From positions 1-51,248 of IMG/VR virus record IMGVR_UViG_3300048999_000032: DNA of 51,248 nt. One strand, given 5' to 3'. A program made the position numbers and the translations under genes. Source of the stretch: a virus. A model generated the notes under the pieces. The model saw only the letters and a program-made list of their open reading frames with translations, searched no databases and was not told the DNA's origin. Of this stretch, positions 6,383 through 14,388 are shown piece by piece. The stretch's first letter is position 1. Every line of letters begins with the position of its first letter.

Positions 6383-7161
6383 TCGGTCTCCTCGGTGTAG
6401 GGGCCTGCGAAGGTGGGGGCGAAGTCGAGAACGCCCTGCGAGAGGCGGCGGACGATCGCCGCGCAGTACGCCTCGTCCTTCTCGATCCCGACCGCCCGAC
6501 GACCGTTAGCGACGGCGGCAACGAGCGATGAGCCGCTGCCCGCGAACGGGTCGAGCACCGTGCTGCCAATTGGCGACCCGTAGCGGATCAGAGGCTCGAG
6601 GATTCCGGTCGGCTTCTCGGTCGGATGGATCGCCTTGCCGTGCATCGAGCGCACGTCAATGACCGAGGTAGCGAGACGGGGACCACCGTCTTCGCTGACA
6701 TAAGTGTTGTCGCCACGCTCGCCCTGGTGATGAGGCGGGCGATTCTTGCGCCGAACGGTCTTCTTCACCGCGTCGCTGGTGTACTCAGGTGCCTTGTAGA
6801 TGTCGCTCCAGCGGCCCTGGTACCAGAACAGCGCGTTGTCGTGGACGCGGCGGAACCGGTCGTTGTGGAACCCGGAGCCGTTGTGCTTCTTCCAGACGAT
6901 GTCCTGGCTGTAGGTCCAGTCGGCGGTCAACTCAGGCCAGTGGTCGCCGAACATGCGGACCGACCCGAAGCACCACATCGACTGGACGTAGCGGGCGACG
7001 ACCGCGGGCCAACCATCAGGCCACACATCCCACTTCAGCGATGTGTCCCCGTATGGCGGGTCTGCGATGCACAGAGCGAACGACTGATCAAGCGCGGGGA
7101 GGATCTTTCGGCAATCTCCGAGGTACAGCGTCACGCTCTCGTCGGCGTAGTAAGGCTCCAT
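6379..7161 (-). CDS. DNA adenine-N6 or cytosine-N4 methyltransferase
   Basis: 260 residues. The catalytic motif DPPY is at residues 34-37 and the AdoMet motif VLDPFAGSGSS near residue 215, so the motif order is that of the beta class. The middle has SQDIVWKKHNG and a HPTEKPTGILEPLIRY segment, typical of phage amino-methyltransferases. It likely protects phage DNA from restriction; the sequence specificity cannot be read from the protein. ATG 7161 overlaps the preceding stop as TGATG; a TTG at 7164 is an alternative. No partner restriction gene is present. Confidence 0.9.
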   Translation of the reverse strand: MEPYYADESVTLYLGDCRKILPALDQSFALCIADPPYGDTSLKWDVWPDGWPAVVARYVQSMWCFGSVRMFGDHWPELTADWTYSQDIVWKKHNGSGFHNDRFRRVHDNALFWYQGRWSDIYKAPEYTSDAVKKTVRRKNRPPHHQGERGDNTYVSEDGGPRLATSVIDVRSMHGKAIHPTEKPTGILEPLIRYGSPIGSTVLDPFAGSGSSLVAAVANGRRAVGIEKDEAYCAAIVRRLSQGVLDFAPTFAGPYTEETE

Positions 7162-7604
7162 CAAGCGTCCTCGGGGTCGGTGTAGGGGCCTGCGTAGTCA
7201 GCGGCCAGATCGGGTTCCTTGCCGAGCGCTTCGTTCAGAGCCGCTCGAGCAGCAGCAGCACCGCGGCCATGGGAACGCTCAGCCGGCGGCGAGCACGGCG
7301 ACAGCGCGGTGTGCACCAGACCGCAGTCCGAGCAGTGCGACGCCTTGTCCGCGGTACCTGGCCGGCCGTTCGGCGCATGCACCGTCTCCTGCCAGTGCGG
7401 GCCGTCCAGCGGGATAACACCCGGCGTGCGGTTCGTCAGGACGCACGCTTTGATCGCGGCGATGCAGACCTCCATCGACGAACCCTTGTCGCGCGCCTTC
7501 CAGATCGCGTCTGCGATCCCGGGCCGCTGCCAGTCAGGACGCAGCGACTCGATCAGCGGAGTGAGGTGTTTGGCGTGTTCTGGGGTGAATCTCTGCTCAT
7601 TCAT
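7161..7604 (-). CDS. Hypothetical protein with Cys motif, 147 aa
   Basis: MNEQRFTPEHAKHLTPLIES leads into a helical N-terminal region; CSDCGLVHTALSPC follows mid-protein, then RGAAAARAALNEALG. The C-terminus DYAGPYTDPEDA mirrors that of the methyltransferase through an 18-bp DNA repeat. GAGG lies five bases before the ATG. It is the first gene after a 138-base non-coding gap. Function unknown. Confidence 0.7.
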   Translation of the reverse strand: MNEQRFTPEHAKHLTPLIESLRPDWQRPGIADAIWKARDKGSSMEVCIAAIKACVLTNRTPGVIPLDGPHWQETVHAPNGRPGTADKASHCSDCGLVHTALSPCSPPAERSHGRGAAAARAALNEALGKEPDLAADYAGPYTDPEDA

Positions 7605-7742
7605 CCGAGCCTCGCGCACGTACCTAGTGTCAGTTTTGATGAATGACTTGAGCCGCCCGATAACAGACCCGACCCACAGGGGTGTGGAGTAAGGGTGTGG
7701 TGTGGAGTAAGGAGCCGCGCCCGCGAGGGGCAATCCCTTCCG
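7605..7742. other. Non-coding gap with direct repeats, possible origin or promoter
   Basis: This is an unusually long gap inside an otherwise overlapping operon. GGTGTGGAGTAAGG occurs twice (7681-7694 and 7699-7712), exactly 18 bp apart. An AT-richer stretch lies at about 7632-7650. It directly follows the initiator-like winged-helix gene, so an iteron-like origin or an internal promoter with operator is plausible (inference). Confidence 0.45.
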
Positions 7743-8264
7743 TCAGTCATCGTCGCCACCCTTTCCGGAACCCTTTGCCGAGTAGTTCGCAGGACTCTTG
7801 CCGGTGACCTTCCGGAAGAGGTCTGGAAAGGATTCCGCCATGCCCTTCCAGCCGGGAGTTGCCGGTTCTTCCTTCCAGGCCCGGCGCAACTCTTGGTCGA
7901 TGGATTCGCGCAGGTGGTCGGAGATGACGCCAGCACGGTCCTTGCACATTGCGCGTGTGATGTTCGGCGACTTCAGGAGGCCGTCATGCCTCACGAACGT
8001 GCGGCACAGGATCTCGTGGGACTCCTCATCGATCACCACGAACCGGTACTTGTCGAGCCGCCAGATAGCGTTTAGGACGCTCTCCTCGGTGTCATCGGCC
8101 GACAGCTTCGCGAGCCTGCTGGGGAAGTAGTCGAGGGTCCCGCAGTACGTCAGGCGCGGTTGAGACAGTAGGACCAGGTACATCCGCTGGTCGGCGCTGT
8201 CGAGCGCGCGGAACTCGGGATCGTTCCAGATCCCCACTTGAATGCGTGCGTGGTCGCGGGCCAT
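7743..8264 (-). CDS. DnaD-like winged-helix replication protein
   Basis: 173 residues beginning MARDHARIQVGIWNDPEFRA. The segment SADQRMYLVLLSQPRLTYCG continuing to FPSRLAKLS and WRLDKYRFVVIDEESHEILC is the N-terminal winged helix seen in phage replisome organisers. The C-terminus is basic and low complexity (KGSGKGGDDD). Start at ATG 8264 overlapping the HNH stop. No polymerase or helicase is encoded in the window, so it likely recruits host replication proteins. Confidence 0.65.
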   Translation of the reverse strand: MARDHARIQVGIWNDPEFRALDSADQRMYLVLLSQPRLTYCGTLDYFPSRLAKLSADDTEESVLNAIWRLDKYRFVVIDEESHEILCRTFVRHDGLLKSPNITRAMCKDRAGVISDHLRESIDQELRRAWKEEPATPGWKGMAESFPDLFRKVTGKSPANYSAKGSGKGGDDD

Positions 8265-8995
8265 CAGGCAACCCACCTGAAGCTGTCGTCAAGGAACACC
8301 TTCCGGCCGTCTATGTGGCCGGCCAATAGTTCGTGAGCCAGGTCGCTGTAGCGCAGCTTCTTCCAGGCCCACCGTGCGCCCGCGTGGTACTCCGGAGAAT
8401 CCCAGCGGGGCTCGGTCTCCTTGGGTTGCTCCTCGACCTCCACCAACGCCTGTGCGGCCTCTTGGAGTTCGGTTAGCACCGACCATCCGATACCGCACAT
8501 GTACCTGAACTTCTCGTATCGATCGACCCGCGGGCGATCCATCGCGATCGCCAGTGCGCGCGTGAGTTCGTCCAGCGGCAGGCCCGCCTTATAGAACCTC
8601 TCGATGCTGTCTGCGCCACCCTCGGGCCACACTGGATCTCTGTAGCTGCCGAAGCAGTACTCATTCCACTTGGCTTCGAAGGCGACGCAGTAGTCGATCA
8701 TCGGCTGTCGTTCGGCGGCGCGGTTCGCGACAGCCTGCTCCATGGCTGCCGACCACCGCAACGCCTTCTCCTGCACGTCCGCGACCAGTGGCGCATCTGG
8801 TGAGCTAGACGTCTTTCCGGCGTTGCAGTCCTTGCAGGCGGCTACGAGGTTCGTCGGATCGTCTGTACCACCGAGGGCCACGGGGACCACATGATCGATG
8901 GTGAGGGCGACCTCTGGCGCGTGAGCTCCGCAGTAGCGGCAGGTGTTGTTGTCGCGGCGCAGGATCTCATAGCGCAGGCGCTTCGGTACCGCCAT
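8264..8995 (-). CDS. HNH endonuclease with C-terminal helical domain
   Basis: 243 residues. MAVPKRLRYEILRRDNNTCR then CGAH, LTIDHVVPVALGGTDDPTNL and CKDCNAGK form a canonical HNH domain (residues 1-70). The long C-terminal part (YCVAFEAKWNEYCFGSYRDP onward) is unrelated to simple HNH proteins and may be a replication-linked domain, since it is coupled to the initiator-like gene by a 1-base overlap. Catalytic residues appear intact. Confidence 0.85.
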   Translation of the reverse strand: MAVPKRLRYEILRRDNNTCRYCGAHAPEVALTIDHVVPVALGGTDDPTNLVAACKDCNAGKTSSSPDAPLVADVQEKALRWSAAMEQAVANRAAERQPMIDYCVAFEAKWNEYCFGSYRDPVWPEGGADSIERFYKAGLPLDELTRALAIAMDRPRVDRYEKFRYMCGIGWSVLTELQEAAQALVEVEEQPKETEPRWDSPEYHAGARWAWKKLRYSDLAHELLAGHIDGRKVFLDDSFRWVA

Positions 8996-9191
8996 CAGCG
9001 TCCTCCTCAATCTCGTCTTCGTCGTCTGCTGCTTCGTAGAGCTCTAGCTGTCTGAGTGCCTGCATCTGCGGGTCGAGGACTTCCGCGGGGACGCTCCGGA
9101 ACCAGATCGGGTCGCTGAAGCGTTCACTCGTGAGCGCTTCCAGCACCAGCCGCCGGCCGGGGTTGGCCATGGGTGAGGAAGGGTCGGTCAT
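8967..9191 (-). CDS. Small acidic protein, 74 aa
   Basis: MTDPSSPMANPGRRLVLEAL is followed by a helical stretch and a strongly acidic tail (YEAADDEDEIEEDADGG). It overlaps the HNH gene by 29 bases, and the GAGGAGGACG coding its tail is the ribosome site for that gene. Function unknown; the tail could mimic nucleic acid. Confidence 0.7.
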   Translation of the reverse strand: MTDPSSPMANPGRRLVLEALTSERFSDPIWFRSVPAEVLDPQMQALRQLELYEAADDEDEIEEDADGGTEAPAL

Positions 9192-10648
9192 GCGACCTCC
9201 AGGGATGCAGCGACAGCGGCCACGAGGTCACGTGCGGCGGGTGGCGTGACGGCGTTCCCGGCCATGCGGACCCGTTCGCGGCGGTTGCCTTCCCAGATGT
9301 AGTCAGCGGGGAACGCCATGCCCGCGGCTACTTCGCTGGGCTCAAGCATCCGGAACAGGCAGTCCTGGATGTCAGGGACGGTGCCGGTGGTGATGGACTG
9401 GTGGCCCTTCGTGGTGAGCGTCCGGAACGGTTCCCCTGCGGGCGTGGTCATCTCGGCGCCGTCTCCCTTGCTGGAGTTGTGGCGGGTGACGAGCGCGAAC
9501 CGGTCGACCGTGGTCAGAGTTCCGAGTGCCTCACTGTCAGGCTTGGCGTACTCGCTCGCTCCGTAGTAGGGAACGACGAGTCCGTGGTGATTGCCGGATG
9601 CGGTGACCGTCGAGAGTGGCTGGGATGTCGGCCGTGCCGTGGACCCGCCGCCGCGGAGCTCGGTGATGAACGGAGAGAACGCTATCCCGGTCTCGTTGCG
9701 GGTCGTCTGCGTACGCATGGGAAGAGTCGCTGGTAGCGGCTGCTTACCGTCGCGTCCCTCGACAGGGGTCATGATCGGCGGGTGACCCTGCTGCCAGTAC
9801 CGCGCGATCCCTGCCGCGATGCGCGCCATGGTCTTATCAGCGAGCGGCTTGACCCGGTCACCGATCCGCTGGCCACTCAAGGACCAGTCGATAGCGGCAG
9901 CGGCAGGCAGCCACGCGGGCTCGACGATGCTGTTCCTGCAGGCGATCTTCGGGCACCTGTACACGTACTGCGAGCGGTACCGTCCATGCTGCTTGTCGGG
10001 GTTCTTCCACGCCTGCATCGCCTCGACAACCTCGTCACAGGTTGGGCAGTACGCCTTGGGCCGCTGCATCGAATGCAGGTCGGGCGCCTTGTTCCCCTTG
10101 CGCCAGAACACCACGTACATGCGGTCCCGTGACTGGGGCGCGGGGAGCCCGCCGGCCTGTGCGTGCATGCTGTTCAGGAACACAAGCTTGTGGTCGTAGC
10201 CGTAGGAGTCCATCGACAGCAGCCATGCCTGGAACGGCGGCCAGTGGCGTGCGTCGACGACGTTCTCGACGATGACCGCCTGGTACCTGTGCGCCTCGGT
10301 GAACCGCGGCACGTCCCACATGGTTGCCCGGCTGCGCTCGGCGGCCTCGGATGGCAGGGTCTCTTCGAACAGGTCAGGCTGTGCGTCCTGACGCCGGATC
10401 CCCTTCGCGACCGAATGGTTGGTGCACTCAGGTGAAGCCCACAGGATGTCCGTGGCGGGGAAGTAGCGCGGGTCGGTCTGGGAGATGTCCGCACAGGTGT
10501 GGTCGGCGTCCGGGTGATTGGCGTTGTGGACGTCGACAGCCTTCTGCCAGTGGTTCATGGCGTGCCGGATCTCGATGCCAGGAACCTGGATAGCTCCAGC
10601 CGCGTCCCCGCCGGCGCCACAGAACAGGGTTCGAAGTGTCAGGCTCAT
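9188..10648 (-). CDS. DNA cytosine-5 methyltransferase
   Basis: 486 residues. Motif I is LFCGAGGDAAG (residues 8-18), the catalytic loop SPECTNHS has Cys75 with PEC in place of the usual PPC, motif VI is ENV (128-130), motif VIII QSRDR (172-176), and motif X GNAVTPP lies near the C-terminus. A zinc ribbon (CPTC at 201-204, CPKIAC at 232-237) is inserted in the target-recognition region. All catalytic residues are present. It probably protects phage DNA from restriction. Confidence 0.92.
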   Translation of the reverse strand: MSLTLRTLFCGAGGDAAGAIQVPGIEIRHAMNHWQKAVDVHNANHPDADHTCADISQTDPRYFPATDILWASPECTNHSVAKGIRRQDAQPDLFEETLPSEAAERSRATMWDVPRFTEAHRYQAVIVENVVDARHWPPFQAWLLSMDSYGYDHKLVFLNSMHAQAGGLPAPQSRDRMYVVFWRKGNKAPDLHSMQRPKAYCPTCDEVVEAMQAWKNPDKQHGRYRSQYVYRCPKIACRNSIVEPAWLPAAAAIDWSLSGQRIGDRVKPLADKTMARIAAGIARYWQQGHPPIMTPVEGRDGKQPLPATLPMRTQTTRNETGIAFSPFITELRGGGSTARPTSQPLSTVTASGNHHGLVVPYYGASEYAKPDSEALGTLTTVDRFALVTRHNSSKGDGAEMTTPAGEPFRTLTTKGHQSITTGTVPDIQDCLFRMLEPSEVAAGMAFPADYIWEGNRRERVRMAGNAVTPPAARDLVAAVAASLEVA

Positions 10649-11013
10649 CCGGTCTCCCCGAGGTAGGGGATCCGGGAGCCGTCGTCAGACAAGGTGTGCC
10701 AGCCGTCGAAGCACAGCAGCGGCGTGGTCTCGGGGTCGTCGAGGAACCCGAGCAGCCAGCCGCGGACCGTGGCCAGGGTGCGCTGCGACTCGACGAAGCC
10801 GTGGCATCCCGTGGTCCCGGTGCCGCAGAGCCTGACGAGGTTGGATGCGCGCTCGAGCAGGGCGCTGCCTCCCATGCCCCGCCTACGGCGATGGTGAACG
10901 CTGCTGGGCTGGTCCACGATCGACGCGCCGCACATCTGGCAGCGATGCCCGTCCCTCTCGCGGACGATGCGTCTGGCGGCATCCTGGACTGCTCTCGTGG
11001 CCTTGGGGCTCAT
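10645..11013 (-). CDS. HNH endonuclease, 122 aa
   Basis: MSPKATRAVQDAARRIVRER then CQMCG, SVHHRRRRGMGG, NLVRLCG and GCHGFVE make a complete HNH/treble-clef core. The C-terminus PYLGETG is encoded by the repeated junction CCCCTAC...GGAGACCGGATGA that supplies the methyltransferase's ribosome site. Start at 11013, ATGA overlap. Confidence 0.85.
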   Translation of the reverse strand: MSPKATRAVQDAARRIVRERDGHRCQMCGASIVDQPSSVHHRRRRGMGGSALLERASNLVRLCGTGTTGCHGFVESQRTLATVRGWLLGFLDDPETTPLLCFDGWHTLSDDGSRIPYLGETG

Positions 11014-11411
11014 GAGACCCCCGACATGTTGTACGCGGTCGTGACGGACCTCAGGAGCGCCATTGCGATCATGGCCTGGTCGCGGACCGTGCGGTGGTGG
11101 TCGAGCGCACCTTCGCGGGCAGCTACCTTCAGGTCGTAGATGCGCTGCTGGTTGGCGCACTGGTCGTCGATCCACTGCTTGCGCTCATCGACCGTGGCCG
11201 CACCGCGTGCTACCCGGGGGCATTCCTTGTCGAACCCTGCGCGTCTGCGTGCCGCTTCGTAGTCGTGTTTGGCGGACACCTCGTCGTCGCGTGCACGGCG
11301 TAATGCGAGTTCGGCTCTGGTCATCTCCGAGTCGAGCCAGACCAGCCGCCGTTCCGCCGACGCAGGGGTGAGCGGGTGGCTGGGGGTGCTCTCGTAGCCG
11401 GGGTCGGTCAT
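11010..11411 (-). CDS. Coiled-coil protein, 133 aa
   Basis: After a proline-rich start, residues 20-60 (RRLVWLDSEMTRAELALRRA and on) and 75-130 are long charged helices likely to form coiled coils. No enzymatic motif. Coupled to both neighbours. Function unknown. Confidence 0.72.
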   Translation of the reverse strand: MTDPGYESTPSHPLTPASAERRLVWLDSEMTRAELALRRARDDEVSAKHDYEAARRRAGFDKECPRVARGAATVDERKQWIDDQCANQQRIYDLKVAAREGALDHHRTVRDQAMIAMALLRSVTTAYNMSGVS

Positions 11412-11752
11412 AGGTCGCTCACCGCGTCTTCCATGTGCGTCGTGTACGGCTCCAGATCGGCGTACACGCGGGCTCGGAACGCGCGCGGGGTCAGCGCCTC
11501 ACGCCAATACTGCTTGGCCCGTGCAATGCTCTTCTGGCGCCAGCCACGGGCGAACGGACGTTCCATCCGCTCACCGTCACCCCACCCGTCACCGCAGTGG
11601 CAGCAGTACAGCGAGGACGCATACCAGGCGCCGCCGTAGACCTCGACGACTCGCCGCTTGGTCTGGCAGTTCCAGCAGCGCATGATGTGTCGGCGCACGA
11701 CGTTCCGGGGACCGCTGCAGATGACGCCGCCCGCGAACTCCTGGCACCCCAT
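11408..11752 (-). CDS. Zinc-ribbon protein, 114 aa
   Basis: CWNCQTKRRV with CCHCGDGWGDG gives a four-cysteine zinc ribbon; the basic C-terminus (SIARAKQYWREALTPRAFRA) is helical. The ATG at 11752 has GGAGGACTG directly upstream and a TGATG overlap. An internal Met (11683) lacks a ribosome site. Likely nucleic-acid binding. Confidence 0.74.
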   Translation of the reverse strand: MGCQEFAGGVICSGPRNVVRRHIMRCWNCQTKRRVVEVYGGAWYASSLYCCHCGDGWGDGERMERPFARGWRQKSIARAKQYWREALTPRAFRARVYADLEPYTTHMEDAVSDL

Positions 11753-11985
11753 CAGTCCTCCAACTCGTCGGGTCCGAGTACCTGGTGGATGCGGGCCTCT
11801 TGAAGGTCGGGGTCGTACGTCCCACCACTGGTTTCGGGTACGACAAAACGCCAGCTGGGGACGAAGCGACCGAACGAGGTCTGCGCCTTGGTCGGCTTCG
11901 GGGCGTCCGGTTCCTTACCGCACTCGTGGATTTCACCGAAGACAGTGGCGTCACCTTCTCGGTAGCAGCCGCAGCGCTTAGCCAT
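11752..11985 (-). CDS. Hypothetical protein, 77 aa
   Basis: MAKRCGCYREGDATVFGEIH with CGKE gives up to three cysteines plus a histidine; the rest is polar with SFGRFVPSWRFVVPETSGGT. No family is recognised. Confidence 0.7.
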   Translation of the reverse strand: MAKRCGCYREGDATVFGEIHECGKEPDAPKPTKAQTSFGRFVPSWRFVVPETSGGTYDPDLQEARIHQVLGPDELED

Positions 11986-12181
11986 GGGGATGCCCTCCGC
12001 AGTCGCGACCGTTGCACTCGACTACAGGTGCGGGGTCGTCGGCAGGCCGTTGCTCAACATCACTGTCGCGAGGTTCATGCTCGCCGCCATGGCCATCGGG
12101 AAAGCGGCATTCCGGGTCGAGACCGCACGGACCGTACAGCAGGACGCTGTAGTCGTTCATCGTCCGCGGGGCGTCAGCCAT
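11978..12181 (-). CDS. Hypothetical Cys/His-rich protein, 67 aa
   Basis: MADAPRTMNDYSVLLYGPCG, CRFPDGHGGEHEP and CNGRDCGGHPHG contain enough Cys and His for one zinc site. The CxxPxCRxPxGHxGxH pattern recurs in small actinophage proteins of unknown function. Confidence 0.68.
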   Translation of the reverse strand: MADAPRTMNDYSVLLYGPCGLDPECRFPDGHGGEHEPRDSDVEQRPADDPAPVVECNGRDCGGHPHG

Positions 12182-12488
12182 GGCGGTTCACCTCTGCCTG
12201 CTCTTCGCCGGCCAGCACGTTGCGCTGAATGCGCCGCAGCACCTGTACGGCTTCCCGCTGTGTCCAGCCCCGTGACCCGCCTGGTTCGGCGATGGACCGC
12301 ATGATCGCGAACAGCGCCCAGAAGCCTTCGGGGTAGCGGCCGTGGTCGTGCCATGCCTCGTTCTTCACGGCTTCGGCGATACGGTCGGCTTCGCCTTCCT
12401 CAAGAGGCTGGAGTGGTGGCTCTGGCCACAACTCGCCGCCGTCCATCCAGGCATCCGATGGCGGGTCCCATGGGTCACGGTCGCTCAT
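12174..12488 (-). CDS. Hypothetical protein, 104 aa
   Basis: MSDRDPWDPPSDAWMDGGEL is acidic and aromatic; the C-terminal half is helical with GWTQREAVQVLRRIQRNVLA. ATGA overlap with the upstream ribbon-helix-helix gene fixes the start. Function unknown. Confidence 0.68.
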   Translation of the reverse strand: MSDRDPWDPPSDAWMDGGELWPEPPLQPLEEGEADRIAEAVKNEAWHDHGRYPEGFWALFAIMRSIAEPGGSRGWTQREAVQVLRRIQRNVLAGEEQAEVNRHG

Positions 12489-12703
12489 TCGAACCACCCC
12501 TCGTACACGGAAGTGACCTTGTTGCGTTTGCCGACGAACGCGAGTTTGTGTCCGAGCTCGAACTGCACGTCGATCAGGTTGAGTAGGCTGACCGCTCGAC
12601 GCGTGGCCTCGGTGACGGTGCAGCCGTGCGCCCTGCTGTATGCCTTTAGCGCGTCGGCCACATCCTCGGAGACGTTCACACTGAGGCGCTGAATGCTGCT
12701 CAC
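12485..12703 (-). CDS. Ribbon-helix-helix DNA-binding protein, 72 aa
   Basis: MSSIQRLSVNVSEDVADALK gives strand then helix, followed by AYSRAHGCTVTEATRRAVSL, the Arc/CopG pattern. The C-terminus ELGHKLAFVGKRNKVTSVYE resembles RHH proteins of actinobacteria and their phages. GTG start at 12703 overlaps the upstream TGA. A probable transcription regulator. Confidence 0.75.
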   Translation of the reverse strand: MSSIQRLSVNVSEDVADALKAYSRAHGCTVTEATRRAVSLLNLIDVQFELGHKLAFVGKRNKVTSVYEGWFE

Positions 12704-12873
12704 GACTCATCCCCGCTCTTTCGCTTGAGCCACCTACGGCGGCCCTGGCGTCGCAGCATCGACGCGCGCACTGCCGCCTGAGCCTCCAGGCGCACGCTCT
12801 CGAAGTACGCCTCCGGGTCGCGTAGAAGCTCATCGGCACGCTCGCCGCAACTCTTGACCTTGATGGACTTCAT
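12700..12873 (-). CDS. Small basic helical protein, 57 aa
   Basis: MKSIKVKSCGERADELLRDP and AYFESVRLEAQAAVRASMLR lead to a basic tail RRQGRRRWLKRKSG. It fills the gap exactly with ATGA and GTGA overlaps. The basic tail suggests nucleic-acid contact. No family is recognised. Confidence 0.7.
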   Translation of the reverse strand: MKSIKVKSCGERADELLRDPEAYFESVRLEAQAAVRASMLRRQGRRRWLKRKSGDES

Positions 12874-13775
12874 TCGGCACCTGCCTTGTCTGCCAGCGCG
12901 TCACGGCGCTGCACGTCCTCGTACCGGGCTTTGATCAGGTCGATCAGCGCCAGCGGCTGGCCCGCGTTGTCGGGTACGGCGGCGTGGTCGATGCCGAGCT
13001 TGCGTGAAGTGGCGGCGAGCTCGATCAGTTCCGCTGCCTGGATCTCGTCGGACATGACCCGCTCCCGGATCTCTCGCGCGTCAGGAACGGACTCGCCGTC
13101 TTCCAGCCAGCTGCGGATCGTCTTGCCGAGGTCAGCATCAGGCTCCCGGATCACCGCGCGGGTGAGGTTCGGGATGCGGGACTTCGTCACCGTCAGGGTG
13201 TTCTCATGGTCCAGATCTCCGACCAGGTCGAACTCGTATTCCACGCCTTCGCGCTGCTCGGGCTTCAGGCCGATCTTGCGGGGAACCTTCTTGCCGCGGT
13301 CGTTCTCCTCGATCACGTACTCCGTCTTCACCCTGAGGGTGGCGATGACGTGGCCGGGGTAGGAGATCAGCGCGTCGATCATGCGCCGCTCGTCGGGCCG
13401 GACCTCTTTCCACCCGGAGAAGTTGTTGCCGTTGCGGGCGCGCTTGTCGACCTGCTCGAGCATGCCGTCGACACCCATCCAGTAGTGCGACCACGAGTCC
13501 AGGACTAGGACGTCGAACCCTTCCTGCCCGGCCTCCGACAACAGTCCGGTGAGGGCCTCGGGTGAGAACTTGCCAGGCGCAACGGTGCCGAACTTCCACC
13601 CGTTGACCCCGGCATACTTGGACGCGGAGCCACGCTCGGTGTCGATCACCGCGATGCGCTCTCCCAGGGCGTGAGCGAGCGTCAGGGCGGTCCAGGTCTT
13701 GCCGCTACCGGACGGGCCACACAAGGCGATACGCGCCTTCGTGGAGGTCCTAGTGGCGGGGGTGAAGCTGCTCAT
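12870..13775 (-). CDS. Sak4-like RecA-family recombination ATPase
   Basis: 301 residues. Walker A GPSGSGKT at residues 20-27, an acidic IDTERGSA strand, Walker B FDVLVLDSW near residue 90, then VIATLRVKTEYVI and GLKPEQREGVEYEFD as in phage-encoded AAA_24/Sak4 proteins. These act in single-strand annealing recombination and repair with host or phage helpers. No single-strand binding protein is recognised beside it. ATG 13775 overlaps the upstream gene by 4 bases. Confidence 0.82.
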   Translation of the reverse strand: MSSFTPATRTSTKARIALCGPSGSGKTWTALTLAHALGERIAVIDTERGSASKYAGVNGWKFGTVAPGKFSPEALTGLLSEAGQEGFDVLVLDSWSHYWMGVDGMLEQVDKRARNGNNFSGWKEVRPDERRMIDALISYPGHVIATLRVKTEYVIEENDRGKKVPRKIGLKPEQREGVEYEFDLVGDLDHENTLTVTKSRIPNLTRAVIREPDADLGKTIRSWLEDGESVPDAREIRERVMSDEIQAAELIELAATSRKLGIDHAAVPDNAGQPLALIDLIKARYEDVQRRDALADKAGAE

Positions 13776-14110
13776 ATCTCTCTCGTTCCTGCTGCTAGTA
13801 AGGTCTCGTCGGTGCACTCGGGTTCGTAGTAGTCCGCGTGGAACTCGGGCTTCGGCTGTGTCCGCTCGGCATGGGGGTCGTCTACCGACACGGCGCGCAG
13901 GACCCCGTACTTGTCTTTGCGCCACAGGATCTTTGGCGGGTTCGCTTCCAGCGCCTTCGCCATCTCACGTTCGTAGTTGTTGAACCCCGAAGGTGCGGCG
14001 TAGGAGCGTTCCCGGTTCGCTGCGGTGCAGGGATCACAAGGCTTCTCGTTGTTGCGCAGATGCCTCGCATAGGCGGCGTAGGTGCCGCACGGCTTCAGCT
14101 TCCTTGCCAT
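13772..14110 (-). CDS. Hypothetical protein with CGTxxAYxRH motif, 112 aa
   Basis: CGTYAAYARHLRNNEKPCDP then CTAANRERS is a short helical zinc-binding motif repeatedly seen in small actinobacterial and phage proteins. The remainder is polar, with PPKILWRKDKYGVLRAVSVD. Probably DNA binding; function unknown. Confidence 0.72.
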   Translation of the reverse strand: MARKLKPCGTYAAYARHLRNNEKPCDPCTAANRERSYAAPSGFNNYEREMAKALEANPPKILWRKDKYGVLRAVSVDDPHAERTQPKPEFHADYYEPECTDETLLAAGTREI

Positions 14111-14388
14111 CAGGCCGCCCCCTCGATCTGCTCAGCCAGCCACTGAGGCTCGTACCTCGTACGGGCGAGCGGACCCAATCCGCCGAAGATGCCAGCACGG
14201 AAGTGGTGGTCCTGACCCATCTCCATGCGCATCGCGTAGTCCAGGCACTGCAACCTGACCCGGCAGACGGTTGCGCACACAACCTTGGCCGCGTTCCAGT
14301 CCTCGCCCTTGGAGGGGAAGAACACGGACGTGCCGATGGACAGGCACTCCGCGGCGGCGACCCACGGCTCTTCGCGGTACAGGTTCAT
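14110..14388 (-). CDS. WhiB-family iron-sulfur regulator with CX3C variant
   Basis: 92 residues. Cys15, Cys38, Cys42 and Cys48 are the cluster ligands and GIFGGLGPLAR replaces the family's G-W-G-G turn. Cellular WhiB proteins have CX2C-X5-C in this place; here the middle pair is CATVC, one residue longer, confirmed codon by codon. The downstream spacing to Cys48 is normal. Phage WhiB proteins can act as dominant interferers with host WhiB regulation and promote exclusion; that is inferred here. Confidence 0.88.
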   Translation of the reverse strand: MNLYREEPWVAAAECLSIGTSVFFPSKGEDWNAAKVVCATVCRVRLQCLDYAMRMEMGQDHHFRAGIFGGLGPLARTRYEPQWLAEQIEGAA

